Assembly: GCA_003665825.1 (NCBI GenBank)
Contig: QPFY01000013.1
Location: 434,001 to 498,000, forward strand
Direction of reading: 5' to 3'
Length of the DNA stretch: 64,000 bases
From: Microbotryum silenes-acaulis
Taxonomy: Eukaryota > Basidiomycota > Microbotryomycetes > Microbotryales > Microbotryaceae
Within the stretch, counting starts at the first letter, position 1, and each line of letters opens with the position of its first letter. A model generated the notes under the pieces. That model did no database searches. It was not told where the DNA came from and saw only the letters and a program-made list of their open reading frames with translations. Position numbers and translations under genes: made by a program. Below, piece by piece: positions 10,229 through 23,430 of the stretch.

Positions 10229-13200
10229 TCAAGGCCCTGAAAGCTTACTCAGGTATGATGAGCTGGAAGAGTCGGAATGGTGCGAGCTGCTTCGACCTTC
10301 TGACATGGGGTGAGTCAACTGGCGTACTCGATCCAAATTGCTCGATCGACTACTGCGAGCGCTGAGCGACGAGGGTGACCCGGGCGAGCCAGGGGTAGGG
10401 ACCATCGGTTCGGGCTCGGCCATGAAGCGATCATCCGAAAGTACGTGGTGCTGTTGAGCTTGCGGGAAAGGAACCAACGCGGCAGTCGCTTCGGCTCGTT
10501 CGAGTTCGGCGACAATCGCCTCGGGTTGCTGCCCACGACCGCGGACTTCTTGAGCCTCGGCAACAGCCTCGGCCGCTGCTTCAGCGTCTCCCGCTGCGTA
10601 GTCGCCGTTGTAGGACTGCGGGTTCGGCGATGCGGTGCGCACACGGCCCAGAGGACTGGTCGGGCCGCGCGTCACAGGCGTGCCGTGGTTCGAAGGTGCC
10701 GTGATTTTGTGGCGGAAGGGCATCTTGATCTTGGACTTAAGTCCTTGGCTCATAGCCGAGCGCTGTTCGGTCAGAGGCAGCTTGCGGTGCGCGCGCGACA
10801 GGTATTGGCCCAGCAAAGAAGAACGCTGGGACCAAATCGACTTCATCGTGTCCTTTCTCATTACGGTGATCAGATCGAGAAACGACCACGTCTTGGAGCG
10901 GTACTGCATCGACGGGGTTTTGTAGACAATGTCGAAAAGGTCAAACATTCGGCTGTGATCAGACTTTTCAGACTAACAACGGGAACGGAGCGCAGTGATC
11001 AGCAAACCAAAGCACAGCAGAAGTAAGTTTTGAGTGGGTGTACACTCACTTTGTACGTGAGACACAGCGTCGTGGGGCTGATGTCGACCAGCACGAAGGT
11101 GCGGTTCAAGCGGGCACGTGCGCGCATCTCCTCGGCGTCGAGGACCTGTTCGCTCGTCGCGAGCGAAAGCACGTCCATCGAGCTAACGTGACGAAGCTGT
11201 CGTTGTCCCGTGTGGATGCTCGAAGCGGAAGAAGACATCAGCTGCGATACCGAGCCATTGAGGGCAAGCTCATTCTGGCGACGAAGCTGCAGCGAGTCGA
11301 CGGAATGATTGCTATGAACCGCAATTGAGGGAGGTCTCAACGAGTTGTTGGACAGCTTGGATTTGAGCGATCGCTGTGCCTGCTTCTGGGATCCACTGGA
11401 GATCGAGTCGGCGTCGCTCTCGGCTTCGGAGTGGTCCCGGCTGTCGCCACCGTCCTCGTCGGACTTGCGCCGCTGCGAAAATACATAGTCCATGATGCGC
11501 CGTCCGACATGATGCTCGAGCTGCAGTCGGATCGGGTGGAGGTGCAGCTCGAATTGCTCCACGATCGAGATGCCTCCGACGGGCGGCAACGCGTTCCATA
11601 GCACGGCCGCGAACACGTCGACTTTGGCCATGTTGTTGTCACGATCGCCGTGGTACTTGGCGATAATCTCCGCAAATAGATGCTCGGGACTGCTGTTGAG
11701 CGCCTTGAGGTCCTTAATAACGAGACGATTCGATACCGAGCTGTCGGACTTGCTCGTCCATGCAAATTCGGCACCCGTGACGGAGAACTTGGCAAAGGGG
11801 ATGTCGGCGTTGTCGTGCATGTGCCACGTCAGTTCAGGTGCCTTGGCTTCGAACAGGAGGCCCGCGTGACTCGTCGCAGGCTTGAGAGCCCCACTCAGCG
11901 ATCGCGCGCGCGAGATGGACTCGACGAGCAGAGTCAACTCGGACGCCTGCCGGATAGCTTCGGTCATGTAGGTGAACATCTCGAGGCGACCTTCGCCATC
12001 GAGTTCGTCGAGATGGATACGGTACTGCAGGACCATCGCCGCGAGGGATCGAACCTTGTATTGCAGGTCGCTGACGACGCCGATGGCCCCGTCGAGGTGG
12101 GTGAAATCATGGGTGAACACCAGCGCCTCAAGCTTGCTATTGCGCCGCTTGTGAGCAGGATCGCTGTACAAGAGTAGGTCAGTGACGACGTTGTACACGG
12201 CTGTGAAGTGAGTCGGATTCGCCGACACAGAAAGCTTGTCGTTTTTCAGGGCAATGCGATCTGGTTCATCCGTGGTTCAAAATAGAGGGGTTCAGCTTCT
12301 CACCCTCGAGACTAAACTAGAACATGTCTATCGACTTGCCAGTACCCGTGCGGAAATGACTCATCGACGGGGCCCAGAGATGCGGGGCCTCCTGCTCGTG
12401 CACAGCCTTGCTCGAGCCCAGGCGCAACTTGTTGAACTTGTCGTAGCGCATCGATGCCCAGGTACGAGGGACGATACGATCGAAGCCCCAGGGCTCGACG
12501 CGCAGGTCAATCAGCGTCTCGAGCGGCACGGTCAGCTTGGTCAAACCCTTGGTTCTCGTCGAGACCTGGGGGCAAAAGGCCTGCAGCCCTTCGAGTGTCG
12601 CGAACGTCGAGTGCAAGACGTCCGCGTTGATGGGGTCATCGGGGTACTCGCTGTCGTTGACCGCAAACGACTTGAACTGGGCGCGGAACGCGGTCAGGAT
12701 CACAGTCGACTTGTCGTCGACGTCGCTCGTCAGCGCGATCTGCGGCTTGATGAACATGCAGAAGTGGGCGCGTTTGCTCGTGTACCGTTCCGGAAGCAGT
12801 AGGGCCGCGGCGTCGGGATCGAGCTCCATGTCGCCGTGGTCGTCGTCTTGGTGCTGCCTAGCTCGACTGCCTTGATCCTCGCCCTCGGCCCACGAGTTGG
12901 CCCGGCTGGAGCCGGGCGTCTTGCCCTCTTCGACGTGGCTCTTGAGCAAGTCGTCGAGTAATCGCCGCGCCGAGGCCGACACGTCCGACGAGGAAGCGCC
13001 TCGAACGGTCAAATCGTTCGTGTCCTTCGCACCCTTCTGGCGCACGGTCGACTTTTTGGACTTGGGGTCCTCGGCGGGGGCAGCGAGGTCGCGGATGAAC
13101 TTGATCGCCGTGGCTGAGAGGTGGTATACGAACGCCTTGCGATCTTGCGAAGAATGGTAGTACTTGAGCAAGATCTGGCGCGAAGCGTTCGTCAAGTGCA

Positions 13201-16200
13201 TCGAAGGGTTGTGGAACATGTATCGGTTCTCCCAATCGCCCCACTGGGAATAAAAGTGGCTCGTAATGTGCGACAGCTCTTCGCCTTCGTCTTCGGCCGG
13301 CTCGTGCGGATGCGTCGAAGATGAGTCGTCGTTGAAAACCGTGGGGGAACGCTTGGCCGAGACTTCAGCTTCCCGCACTTTCTTGAGTCGCGCGATGATG
13401 GCCGTGATGGCGGCGATGCGAGACTCGAGCTCGCGCTGAGTGTGCGCGACCGCAGGGGTCTGCGGGAGGGGTGCCACTGTCAGTATTCTGTCACAAGCCC
13501 CTACCTACCTCCACGACCAGCCAGACCAACCTTTTGCTGGCTCTGAAGCTCTTCGAGGCGAGCGTTAGCGGCATCTATTTGGATGTCGATCGCAGCTGTT
13601 TGATAAGATCAGGGGAAAGGATATGAGCGGACAAGTCATGGTAACTTCGAAGCACCGGCAATGATGTACGTACATTTGGCTTGCCCGACGAGACAAGTGT
13701 GCGACGGCTCACGCCCAAACTTGCTCTTCGGGTAGGCCTGTTCGCTGCGCTCGTCGTGAGTCGATTCGAGCGTTTGGGATCGCGCATGATTCCCGGCACT
13801 ACTCTTGTGTCCCTCCTGGTCATGACGTCGCTGCTCCTCCTCCGCTTCTTCCGGCGTCCATCGCGCGACGTCAACCTGGCGATCGTATGTGAGCCGAGGA
13901 CAGGTGATGAAGGGGAACATGCGAACGCGAGGCGCCTCGTCCTCGAAGCTGTAGGAGATATCGACGTAGTCATCCCGATCGACCCACGCCAAATCCTCGT
14001 CAGAGATGTTTGGCAAAGGCAGCGGCGGCAACTCCTGCTCTCCTTCGTTCATCTCCTCCAGAGGGGCCAGCTGCGCCTTTTCGGGCTCGCTGAACGTCGC
14101 CGAGATGGCGCGAAGGTCCACGTCGTCGAGGTCGACTTCGGCGAGGTAGAAGGCCTTGTGAATCACCTGTTTGGTCACCATCGTGTCCGAATGTGTGACG
14201 AGCGATTCCTGTTCGCGCTGGTGCAAATCGACGTTGAAGCGGCCAATCTTAGCCTTGATGCCGAGGGCCGTCGTCTCTCCCTTGGCCCATTCCTCCGGCG
14301 CATCTTGGCGGTAGGTGTGCGAGATAAACAAGGGGGCGAGACTGAAGCGATATTTGATCGTCGCGCAGTGCTTGCCAAACTTCTTCGAGGGCGCTTGCGA
14401 CGAAGGGAACAGCTTCCCCTGACGGATCGGCAGGGACATGGTGCCGTCAAAGAGCTTCCACCACCGTGCAAAATGCGCCATCGCGTGCGGCGTGAAGTGC
14501 AAGCTGTTGCTCTTGTCGACGTCCTCGACGAACGACTCGGCTTCGTGATTGCTGCTCGCGTCATCGGGGTTCGGAGACGTCCCGCACGAAGGCAGATCCA
14601 GCGTCGACGGCGAGGTGAGCGAGATTGAAAAGTGGATAAAGTCGGAACGGAAGCCAGCGAACGAGTCCTCGACCTCAAGCAGTGCAGTCAAAGTAAACGA
14701 AGTCAGCTGCCTCAGTCTACTATCGAAGAAGGCTGCGCCGGCTCACCTCCCCATCCGGCTTGATGGCCCGATCAGTCTTGGTGTGCACTTCCCAGTGGGG
14801 GATAAAGTCCCAGATACGACAGGCGCGGTGAAATGGGGTCCGACCTTTGCATTCGACCTTGTCGCAAGTCTTGTCCGTGCACGCCCGCTCGACGACGCAT
14901 CCCATACCCCAGCGCACGCCGTGCACAAGTCGCGCGCATACCTTGACGAACTCGGTGTCGGCGCCGAACTTGTACTGACCCGTTTCGAGGCCGTTCAAGG
15001 TTGTGTTGTTGTCCGTGTACTCGGCATTGTCCCGGTTCGTCTGTGCCAAACCCGTCGCAGCGTTGTCGACATAGTCGCGCAGATTGGGCACACCGAGAAT
15101 GTAGCGGTCCGACAGGATCTGGAAGAACTCGCGATCGGGATTTTGGTGCCCAACGAGAAACTTGACGCTGCCGTGCCACGACTTGACGAAGCCGGCGCCA
15201 AAGCCCGTGATCGAGTACGGGTCCCGACTACCCTTGAGATGGAAATGCACGGGACCTTCGCCTTCGAACAACACCGATACACGCCAATGGAACTGGAGCC
15301 GGATCTTGTCCCAGAAGCCAATCCGGTCCGAAGGATCGGGGGACTGCTTCGTGATCGTGTCGAACACCTTGGCGACGTCTTGGATTGCCGGCGAGATCGA
15401 ATTCCCCCAACCAATCCGTGTCGCGTACGGCGACCGCACCCGAATCGTGGGCACCGCGTACGTCTTGGTCGTCATCGCTGCACGTGGAACGACGATCGAA
15501 TACAGGTTCGTGCTCGACTTGGCCGCATGCGCGGGCACGATCACGACGGGGACGCGACGGATGGACTCTTCGCTCCCGATCTCTTCGCCAATGACGAGGT
15601 CCATGTCCATGATCCAACTCGCCTTGGGTGTCTGCGTCTTGGCCACATCGGGGGCAACAGGAGCGATGGGAATGTGGAGCAGCGGAAGCGGGTAGTCGCG
15701 GAGACGAATCGTCGCTTCACTCATCTGCACGTTGACGTGCATCGGCACCAGGAGCGTGAATTGGGTATCGCGCGGCAGACCTTTGCCGACGTCGTGCAAG
15801 AAGTCGGGAAGCTTTTCGTCGGCAAAGCTCGTGCGCGAGATCGTGAACTGCAGGTTGTGCAGCGTCGCGCGAGCCAGCGGCACGGATTTACTCGTCGGCA
15901 GCAAGGGGACGGGGAGCACCGAGTCGGGTCGCTTGCTGTTGTGCTTGCCGCCGTACAGTCGCCTGGTGAGGGCTTCTTCACGACGCGCCTGCTCCGCCAC
16001 AGCATTGCGCATACGCTTGACCCAGTGCGACGAGTTGTAGGCCAGCAAGTCGTGAAGGGCCTGCTTGGGGCTGACGGTGTGGTGCCCGTTGGGCCCGCGC
16101 GGCCCATTCGCGTCGTGCCGCGCCATGGGCGTCTCTTGTGCACAACCGTCGATGTCGATGTCGTCCTTGAGGGGCACCCCGCTCTCCTCGTGCGCCTTAC

Positions 16201-19200
16201 GGATGGCCTCAAGCTTGGCCTGAAACGCGAGTTGGCGCTCGATGCGTGCGCTCTGCTCCTCGTACCCGGCACGCCAGATGATGTTCAACCGTGTTTCGAA
16301 CGGGTCGTCCTGGATCTCGATCGCAAACATCTTGATGTTGAGCTCGATCCGCGGTAGCTTTTTCGCCGCTTCGGCTTCCGGCTCGAGGACAGAGTTCATC
16401 CCGCCCTCGACGTGCTGGTGCACCAACTGCTTCGTCGCTTTGATCAGGTTGGCGACGTTGTCGATGATGCGCGAATCTGAACACACCCACAGCAGGTTGT
16501 AGACATGAGCATCAGATTGTGCGAAGCGACGAGTCGGCTCTCTCTCCTACTCACAGACGTAGCGGAAAGGTATCCTCATGCGGGCTGTTTCGGACGACAA
16601 CGAAATCACGAACGGTCGGTGCCCATCGTTCCCCGGTTCAGGTCGGACGGCGAGCGAGGTGACACGCAGGCGCAAAAGATCGTCCCACTTGCCCAGGACG
16701 GTCGGACTGTCACCCGCTAGCAAACCTGTGTCCCATTCGACGAGAAGGCCAATCTGCTTCGTGTACTGCACGCAGGGGCGCTTGAGGTTGAGGTACAATG
16801 GCACGTTGTGGGGTAGGGTGATGAACAGATTCAGATCATCGATGTCACCCCGCAGACTAATCAGAGGTTTGGGTCGTTTCGCCGAGTCAGCCTTGGACGA
16901 TTCGCCCTCGGCATGCTCGACTTCGTCCGAGCCCACGTCCTCGTCCACGTCAGGATCGACCACGGGAGGCCGGGGGCTCAGTTCGGGGTTGTGCTTCGGT
17001 GAAAGCGAACGTAGCGCAGAAAAGGCGACGAGGCACAGGTAGATGCTGAACAACTCGAGTCGGAAGGTCCCCGTGCGACCCTTGACCGACACGATGACCT
17101 CGTCCAGGGGCTCATTGGGGGTCCGCTCCTTGACTTCGACGATTCGAGCACGCAGGGCCAGTATGGGAACGTGGGCGATGCGCTTGACGGTCTTGTCCGG
17201 TCGATGGACCATGATCGTCTTGCGCCGTTTCGTCAGATCCGTAATGTGGGCGCGGTTGCGCAACTCCCACGAAGCGTCCTCGTGGCCGTCCTGCTCCATC
17301 CCGGGCCACATCGAGTACTTTCGCGTATGCCCCAGCGTCTCGCGGGCGTCGACGACGGGGTCGATGCTCCAATCGTGGACCGCGACCTTGACGAGCGCTT
17401 GCTCGCGGTGCGACATCGCCAACGCGTTCGCCTCCTGGCGGATGTCTTCGGCCAGCTCGAGTGAGGCGCGGTTGCCGTAGTTGACGGCGCCTTCCTGGCG
17501 CAGCTTGGGCTGGAGCAGGTACTCGAACACGACGGGGCCGCAGTGGACGGCGATACCGCGACAGGCTTGCTCGTCGTTCTTGGGGTCGGACCCGGCGAGG
17601 CGCACGTCAAAGGTCCCGATGGCGGCGTAAAAGCACTGGTTGTGGGGCAATGATCGCACGAGCGGCTTGGGCTCGGGCGGTCCCGATTCGTCCGTCGCCT
17701 TGGCTCGCGTCGTCTTGGTCGCCGAAGCGCTCGCCCACGACGACACGAAATCGCGCAGGCAGCTCATCACGATCGGTCGCCACAGGTCAATCCCAACATG
17801 TTCGACCAAGATGTTGTGTTCGCCGACGAGCGTGTGAAGGTTGAATTCGGCGATCGCTCCGAGCTGGGCGTCGTCCTTGACCGAGCACTTGATCTGCTGC
17901 GTCAGCGTGATCTCGACCGGACCCGCGGCGAGAATGTCGAGACGCCGCGTGTTGGAAGGCAGCGTCGATTGCTGGTCGAGGAAGCACTCGCTGCTTCCCG
18001 TACCTCCCTCGCCTCGGATGGGGTCTGTCGCAATGATGTAGATGTTGAGCGTCTCGGCCGCGACGTGGGCCCGCGCCGTGTACTTCATAGGGAGCGAGCG
18101 CAGATCGTGCACGTCCGACAGCGTCGATTCAGGCGCGTCGGCGTAGTGCTGTTTGATGGGGATCTTTCTCTCGGTGAGCATGCCCTTGTCGCGCAACTCA
18201 ACGGACTTGTAGCTCGCCTCGCGGTCGTGCGGCTCGCCCGGTCGTTTGCTCCGGTATTTCTCATTTCGTCTGGCCAAGCGGCGATCGGCCTCGGTGCGCC
18301 GCAGGCTGCGGTCCTCGTACTCGCCCCCGAAGCTAAAGGTCCCGTTGGGAATGGAGAGACAAAACAGATCCGGACAGGCCCACTCGCGGAAAAAGTGGTC
18401 GCGATCGTCGGCGATGTTGTCCTCGGAACTGCTCGTCGGCGCCTGCACGCGCAGCTCGATCCCCGCCATCGCGATGTGCCCGACGACGCGCGGGGCTCCC
18501 CGGACGACCTTGGCCTCGCTCGTGGACGACAAGTCTGTGCGGGTATACTTGCCGTACTGGGACCGCGGGCGCGCCATAAAAATGCGCAGCGCGCTATCGA
18601 TCGTCTCGTATTTGGCGTGCCCTCGCACCTCGCCGATGTAGCCTTCGATAACGACGGTCTCGTCGTTGAAGTACCGAGGGGATGTGTACGTCACGAGTTC
18701 GGGTGTGTGGGCCGCAAAGGACTCGAACAGTCTGGGAGGTAACCAAGTCGTCGTCGTCGTTACCGAGGAGTGACCGATCGAGAACGCTTTGGCCGAATTG
18801 GGAAGGATGTCCTCTGCACACGACATCATGGGATCAGACATTTGTCTGTCGGAAACTAATTCATTGTTGCACTCACCTGCCGATCCGTCGACCTTGACCC
18901 TGCCTTCAATCTCGCCCCAGCCAATCGTTCCTCCCAAACCCAGAACTCGATCTTTGCCGAGCCACTCGGCGTGCTCGCGTTTGACCATGTCCGTCGAGCC
19001 GCTCATACGCAGTCGAGCCGAGATCTTGCGGATCGTCAGTGCGAACGCGACGGCCAGCGGGAGTTGTCGTTTGGGGGACGCCGCGAGTGTATGGTGAGGG
19101 GTGTGGTAGTGAGCCGAAACGACGACGAGCGGGATGTCAGCGTCGAAGGAGCGCAGGAAGAAGAGAGGCGTTGGTTTCGGTTTGGCACTGTGTTGGGCCT

Positions 19201-20587
19201 TGGACAGCTCTTCTGCTGCACCAACGACGGCACGATCCGGTCGAGGGTGTCGACGAAGAAACTGCTTGCGTTCGTGCAGCAGGTCTTCGACCTTGGCGAG
19301 CAGCGCTTTCCCTTCGTACACTCGGATGTGCACGCCCGTGTCGAGATCCTTTCTCGCGCGACGGGGTTTCTCGATCGTCAGCGACACGCGTACAGTCGCC
19401 CGTCCTGCGTTCCACTGCTTGCCACGACACTTGATGAGGGAGATGAGCCCACCCGTCGGTCCGAAAGGGGTCGAGGCCGACAGCAGGAGCAGGGACTGTA
19501 TTTCGACGGCGGGCAGCGGGGTCGGCGTCTGCGGAATGGTCGATTTGGGTGGCAGAACCTCGTGAATCTTGAGCCCCGAGATGGCGATCCAGACCCCAAT
19601 GTGGGGCTCGCGATCGATATCATGCCTGCTCGAGCGTCGGTGTTTGTCGACGGTGTGACGTACGACGAAGGGGCGAGCGATCTCACCGCCGACATCGACG
19701 AGGCACTTGACACGGGCGACGTCCTCGAGCTCGACGGCGAGATCGATCTCGATCGCGAACAGGGCCAGGAGCGAGGTCAGTCGTCGAACGATGAGGTGGG
19801 TCGGGGCGAGCACCAATGCGAGCATGCGCCGGACGAGTCGAAGAGCGAGTCGTGACAGACGCGGCTTTCGGGCACGACGAGCAGAGCGCTGCTGCACATC
19901 GTCGCCGTCCTCGTCCATGCGAGGGGTTTGCGGTGGGGAGTAAGAGGGGTCGAACACCGAGTCCTTCCTTGCTGGTGAGCCGTTGAGGTTGAGAGGGTGT
20001 TGTCTGCTGGAAGGTCCATCTCGCGGGTGTTCGAATCGAGCCTCGCGGCGAGGAGTGCCAGACGTGTTTCGCGGTGGCCGTGGTGGAGGCGGCTCGATGA
20101 CGATGCGCTTTGGAATGCGCACCTCGACGCCAACGAGCCTGAGGATGAACCAGCCTTTTTTGGAGGTGTTGGTGCCGACGATGGACCATGCGAACCGTTC
20201 GACGGTGATGACGACGCCGGACGCGTCGTGCCATTCAAAGCCGCCGAGGCCGAGTGCGGACACGGTGCGAATCCGAAGCCGAGGCACGAACAGCGCGAGC
20301 AGGACGTGCAGCAACACCCTCAACGTCAGCAGCACCGCGACGACGGTGACGACCAAGCTCGTCCATGATCGTGTCTCGTCGGTGCCCTTGGACAAGGTCG
20401 TCAAGCTGGAGTGGGAGCGGGCAACCGGGCGAGACCGAGCGAGTGTCAGCGGGAGATGGTCCGATCGCGAGCTCGCATCGACTCGACGCATCAGGCACTT
20501 CTTGTGGGGGGGGGAACACGGAGGGGGTGGGCTCTCGACCGGCGCAGGGGTAGATGGTACGGAAGGAGATGGCAGTATGGTATGCAT
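10229..20587 (-). CDS. FMP27: FMP27/BLTP2-family bridge-like lipid transfer protein, eight exons
   Basis: Very large protein of the Fmp27/Hobbit/SABRE (BLTP2) family, which forms a long hydrophobic groove moving lipids between the ER and other membranes, mainly the plasma membrane. Exons are 20587-18877, 18813-16555, 16476-14747, 14706-13674, 13595-13531, 13459-12346, 12260-11050 and 10972-10229. They total 9,867 nt (3,288 aa). A membrane anchor lies near residues 74-100 (SLVVTVVAVLLTLRVLLHVL) and is followed by LGLGGFEW. The family GFWDK motif is near residue 1,710 (DRIGFWDKIR). A coiled coil begins near TQRELESRIAAITAII, and the C-terminal part has YNVVTDLLLYSDP and FDIVYKTPSMQYRSKTW. The 63-nt intron 18876-18814 keeps the frame. 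The exact start is uncertain: Met33 (about 20491) is an alternative, and a donor GTGAGT just upstream suggests a leader intron. The 12345-12261 intron is the least certain join. Confidence 0.88.
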
Positions 20588-21569
20588 GACTCACCTTTGC
20601 CAGGTTGCATTCATATTGCCTGGTTTGTTCATCTCGTGTGGCCACTCATGCCTGCAGGATAGTCGGGGTGGAGCCGTGTTACGGCGAGGCGACGGAGACG
20701 TGGTGGTGGACTCGAGAGAGCGAGCGAGCGAGAGATTGGCCAACGAATTCAGCTCGGAGTTTCCCAGCGAACGCCGTGATCTGCGCGACTTACTGCTGTC
20801 GTTTCGTCAGTACTAGTAAGTGGGGGCACTAATAGTAACTGAGCTCAATTTGCATTACCGATTCTCCAGCGCGCGAGCTCGGCGGTGCGCCTGCGCTCGT
20901 CTACGACTCGTCTATTACGCCCGTGGAAGATGCGGCGCTAGGGTCTCGGGCGCTCGAAGCTGGTTTGCCTTTTGCCCATCTAACACCCCTTCCTACAGGT
21001 TCTGTTCGGGTGAGTGCCCGACGTCCATGGTCCATCTTGGTGGTGGCTACGTTCAACACTTCGGGTGGAATATCCTGTACTGCATCGACTAGGCCGTTCT
21101 GTCGACGATTTGCTCCACCACACCAGCTGCTTGCCTGCCCGCCTGCCCGCCTGCCAGCCTGGGCCGTGTGCGCTGCGACCGGCCCCGCCGCCGCATCTTT
21201 TTTTCGACGGCCGACAGCCAGCGAAACCCGACGCCCAGCGCCTCAACGACGCGGCCCAGCATCGCAAGTCCCACGACCTATCCTCCCAGCACATCAGTCC
21301 TTGACCATCTCCTTACACGACTCGACCATAATCGACATGGACTGGTATGGGCCGGAAGGGGTGGGGGTTTGCATACGCATACGCATGGGACACTGCAGGC
21401 GTGGCCGTCGTGGACTTCGTCGTCGCACCGACCATCCGCGCTTTGCGGCCCAGCTCAGCCAGCGAGCAGCATCGAGGACACGACCACGATCACCACACAC
21501 TCCCACGATTACATGATCCGACACAGACCCGCTGACACCTGTATTTTCTCTCTGTTCTTCCTAGTCGAT
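20588..21569. promoter_or_regulatory. Divergent promoter region FMP27 / RPL3
   Basis: About 980 bp between the FMP27 start (-) and the RPL3 start (+). The RPL3 side probably includes a 5' UTR intron: a pyrimidine-rich TTCTTCCTAG acceptor ends 6 nt before the ATG. A short GCCTGCCC-type tandem stretch lies near 21130-21165. No TATA box or known element was identified with confidence. Confidence 0.5.
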
Positions 21570-23173
21570 ATGTCTCACAGGAAGTTTGAGTGAGTCTGCC
21601 TCGGTCGGCTTCGCGCCGTCGACGGTGCTGCCTGGCTAGGCCTGGCCCTGGCGGCTGGCGCATTCAGGCCGCGACCCCAAGCCCAAGGTGTCCCGGCGGC
21701 GCGAGCGCGACCTGTTGCGGAGTGAGCCCCCAATCGTCGGAACTGACCGACCGACCATCCTCACTCCTCCTACCTCACCATCACCACAGACACCCCCGAC
21801 ACGGCTCTTTAGGTTTCTTGCCGCGCAAGCGTGCAGCTCGTCACCGTGGTAAGGCAAAGGCCTTCCCCACCGTAAGTCATCTCAGCTAAGGAGTCCCACC
21901 GCAACCTCCAACAGCCGCTGACCACTCCCACTTGCAACACCACAGGATGACAAGTCCAAGCCCGTCCACTTGACCGCCTTCCTCGGCTACAAGGCCGGCA
22001 TGACCCACATTGTCCGCGAGTTGGAGCGACCTGGATCCAGTAAGCCAGCCATCGGCGCTCTTTTTCCCTCTCTTGTTTGACCACTGCTGACCCCACCTCT
22101 CTCTTCTCCGCGACCATCAGAGATGCACAGGAAGGAGGTTGTCGAGGCCGTCACCGTCATCGACACCCCCCCAATGGTCGTCGTTGGTGTTGTTGGCTAC
22201 GTCGAGACCCCCCGCGGTCTCCGATCGCTCACCACCGTCTGGGCCGAGCACCTTTCCGACGAGTTGAAGCGCCGATTCTACAAGAACTGGTACCGATCCA
22301 AGAAAAAGGCCTTCACCAAGTCCGCCAAGAAGCACGCCGAGTCTGGTCCCAAGTCGTCGATCGCCCGCGAGCTCGAGCGTATCTCCAAGTACTGCTCCGT
22401 CGTCCGCGTTCTCGCACACACCCAGATCCGCAAGACCGGCCTCCAGCAAAAGAAGGCCCATTTGATGGAGATCCAGGTCAACGGTGGCTCGATCGCTGAC
22501 AAGGTTGAGTTCGCCAAGTCGCACTTTGAGAAGACCGTCGACATCGCGTCCGTGTTCGAGCAGAACGAGAACATCGACATCATCGGTGTCACTCACGGTC
22601 ACGGTTTCGAGGGTGTGACCCACCGTTGGGGAACCAAGAAGTTGCCGCGCAAGACCCACAAGGGATTGCGAAAGGTTGCTTGCATTGGTGCATGGCATCC
22701 TTCCAAGGTCATGTACTCGGTCGCGCGTGCCGGTCAAAACGGTTACCATCATCGTACCGAGCGGTGAGTTTCCGCGCTCTCTTCCTTTCGTTTTCTTGCA
22801 CGTGGATGGCATACTCACCCTTGCCACTTTTGCTCTCTACAGATCGAAGAAGATTTACCGAATTGGCGCCGCTGGTGACGCCAACTCGGGTGCGACCGAA
22901 TTCGACATTACGGAGAAGTCGATCAACCCCCTCGGTGGCTTCGTCCGATACGGTATCGTTCAGAACGACTTCGTTGTCGTCAAGGGCTCAACCGTCGGTG
23001 TCAAGAAGCGCGTCTTGACCCTGCGCAAGTCGCTCATCACCCACACCTCGCGCAAGGCGACCGAGCAGATCACGCTCAAGTTCATCGACACGAGTTCCAA
23101 ATTCGGTCACGGTCGCTTCCAGACCGCGGCCGAGAAAAGGGCGTTCGAGGGTGTCAAGAAGATCAAGGCCTAA
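21570..23173 (+). CDS. RPL3: 60S ribosomal protein L3 (uL3), five exons
   Basis: Structural protein of the large ribosomal subunit, close to the peptidyl-transferase centre. Exons are 21570-21589, 21790-21871, 21946-22039, 22121-22763 and 22843-23173, giving 1,170 nt (389 aa), the normal uL3 length. The start reads MSHRKFE and is spliced to [14 protein letters not shown]. Later uL3 signatures include [66 protein letters not shown] and KKIYRIG. Exon 1 is only 20 coding nt, followed by a 200-nt intron; such early introns are common in fungal ribosomal protein genes. Codon choice is strongly C-ended, as expected for high expression. It converges on UTP3 (257 bp between stops). Confidence 0.97.
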
Positions 23174-23430
23174 GCGTCGCGTCTTTTTGTATCTCTTTAG
23201 TGCTTGCTGCTGCCACGTTGAAATTTCAGGGTTGCTCAAAAGAATCTGTTGTGCCCCCAGCCCGAGGAGATTTCGTATACGCGCGTCTCGCTTTCGCGGC
23301 GCACTCCAGCGATCGTGTTCCACCCTTGCTTTTTCTCTCTGCCTGGTCACAATGAAGTGTTGAACACAGACGGACAGCATTGCCAAAAGAAAACATGATT
23401 CTACAGTAAAGAAACGTCCAACCGCGACTC

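Noticed and set aside
14549..16357. A 602-codon plus-strand open frame
   Set aside because: Antisense to FMP27 exon 3, rich in Arg/Val with no recognisable domain.
16547..20587. Long plus-strand open frames opposite FMP27
   Set aside because: They are antisense products of GC-rich codon bias; the minus-strand frames carry the family motifs and the consistent splice phases.
21590..21789. snoRNA hosted in RPL3 intron 1
   Set aside because: Vertebrate RPL3 introns carry snoRNAs, so I looked for box C (TGATGA) with box D, and for an H/ACA pattern; neither is present.
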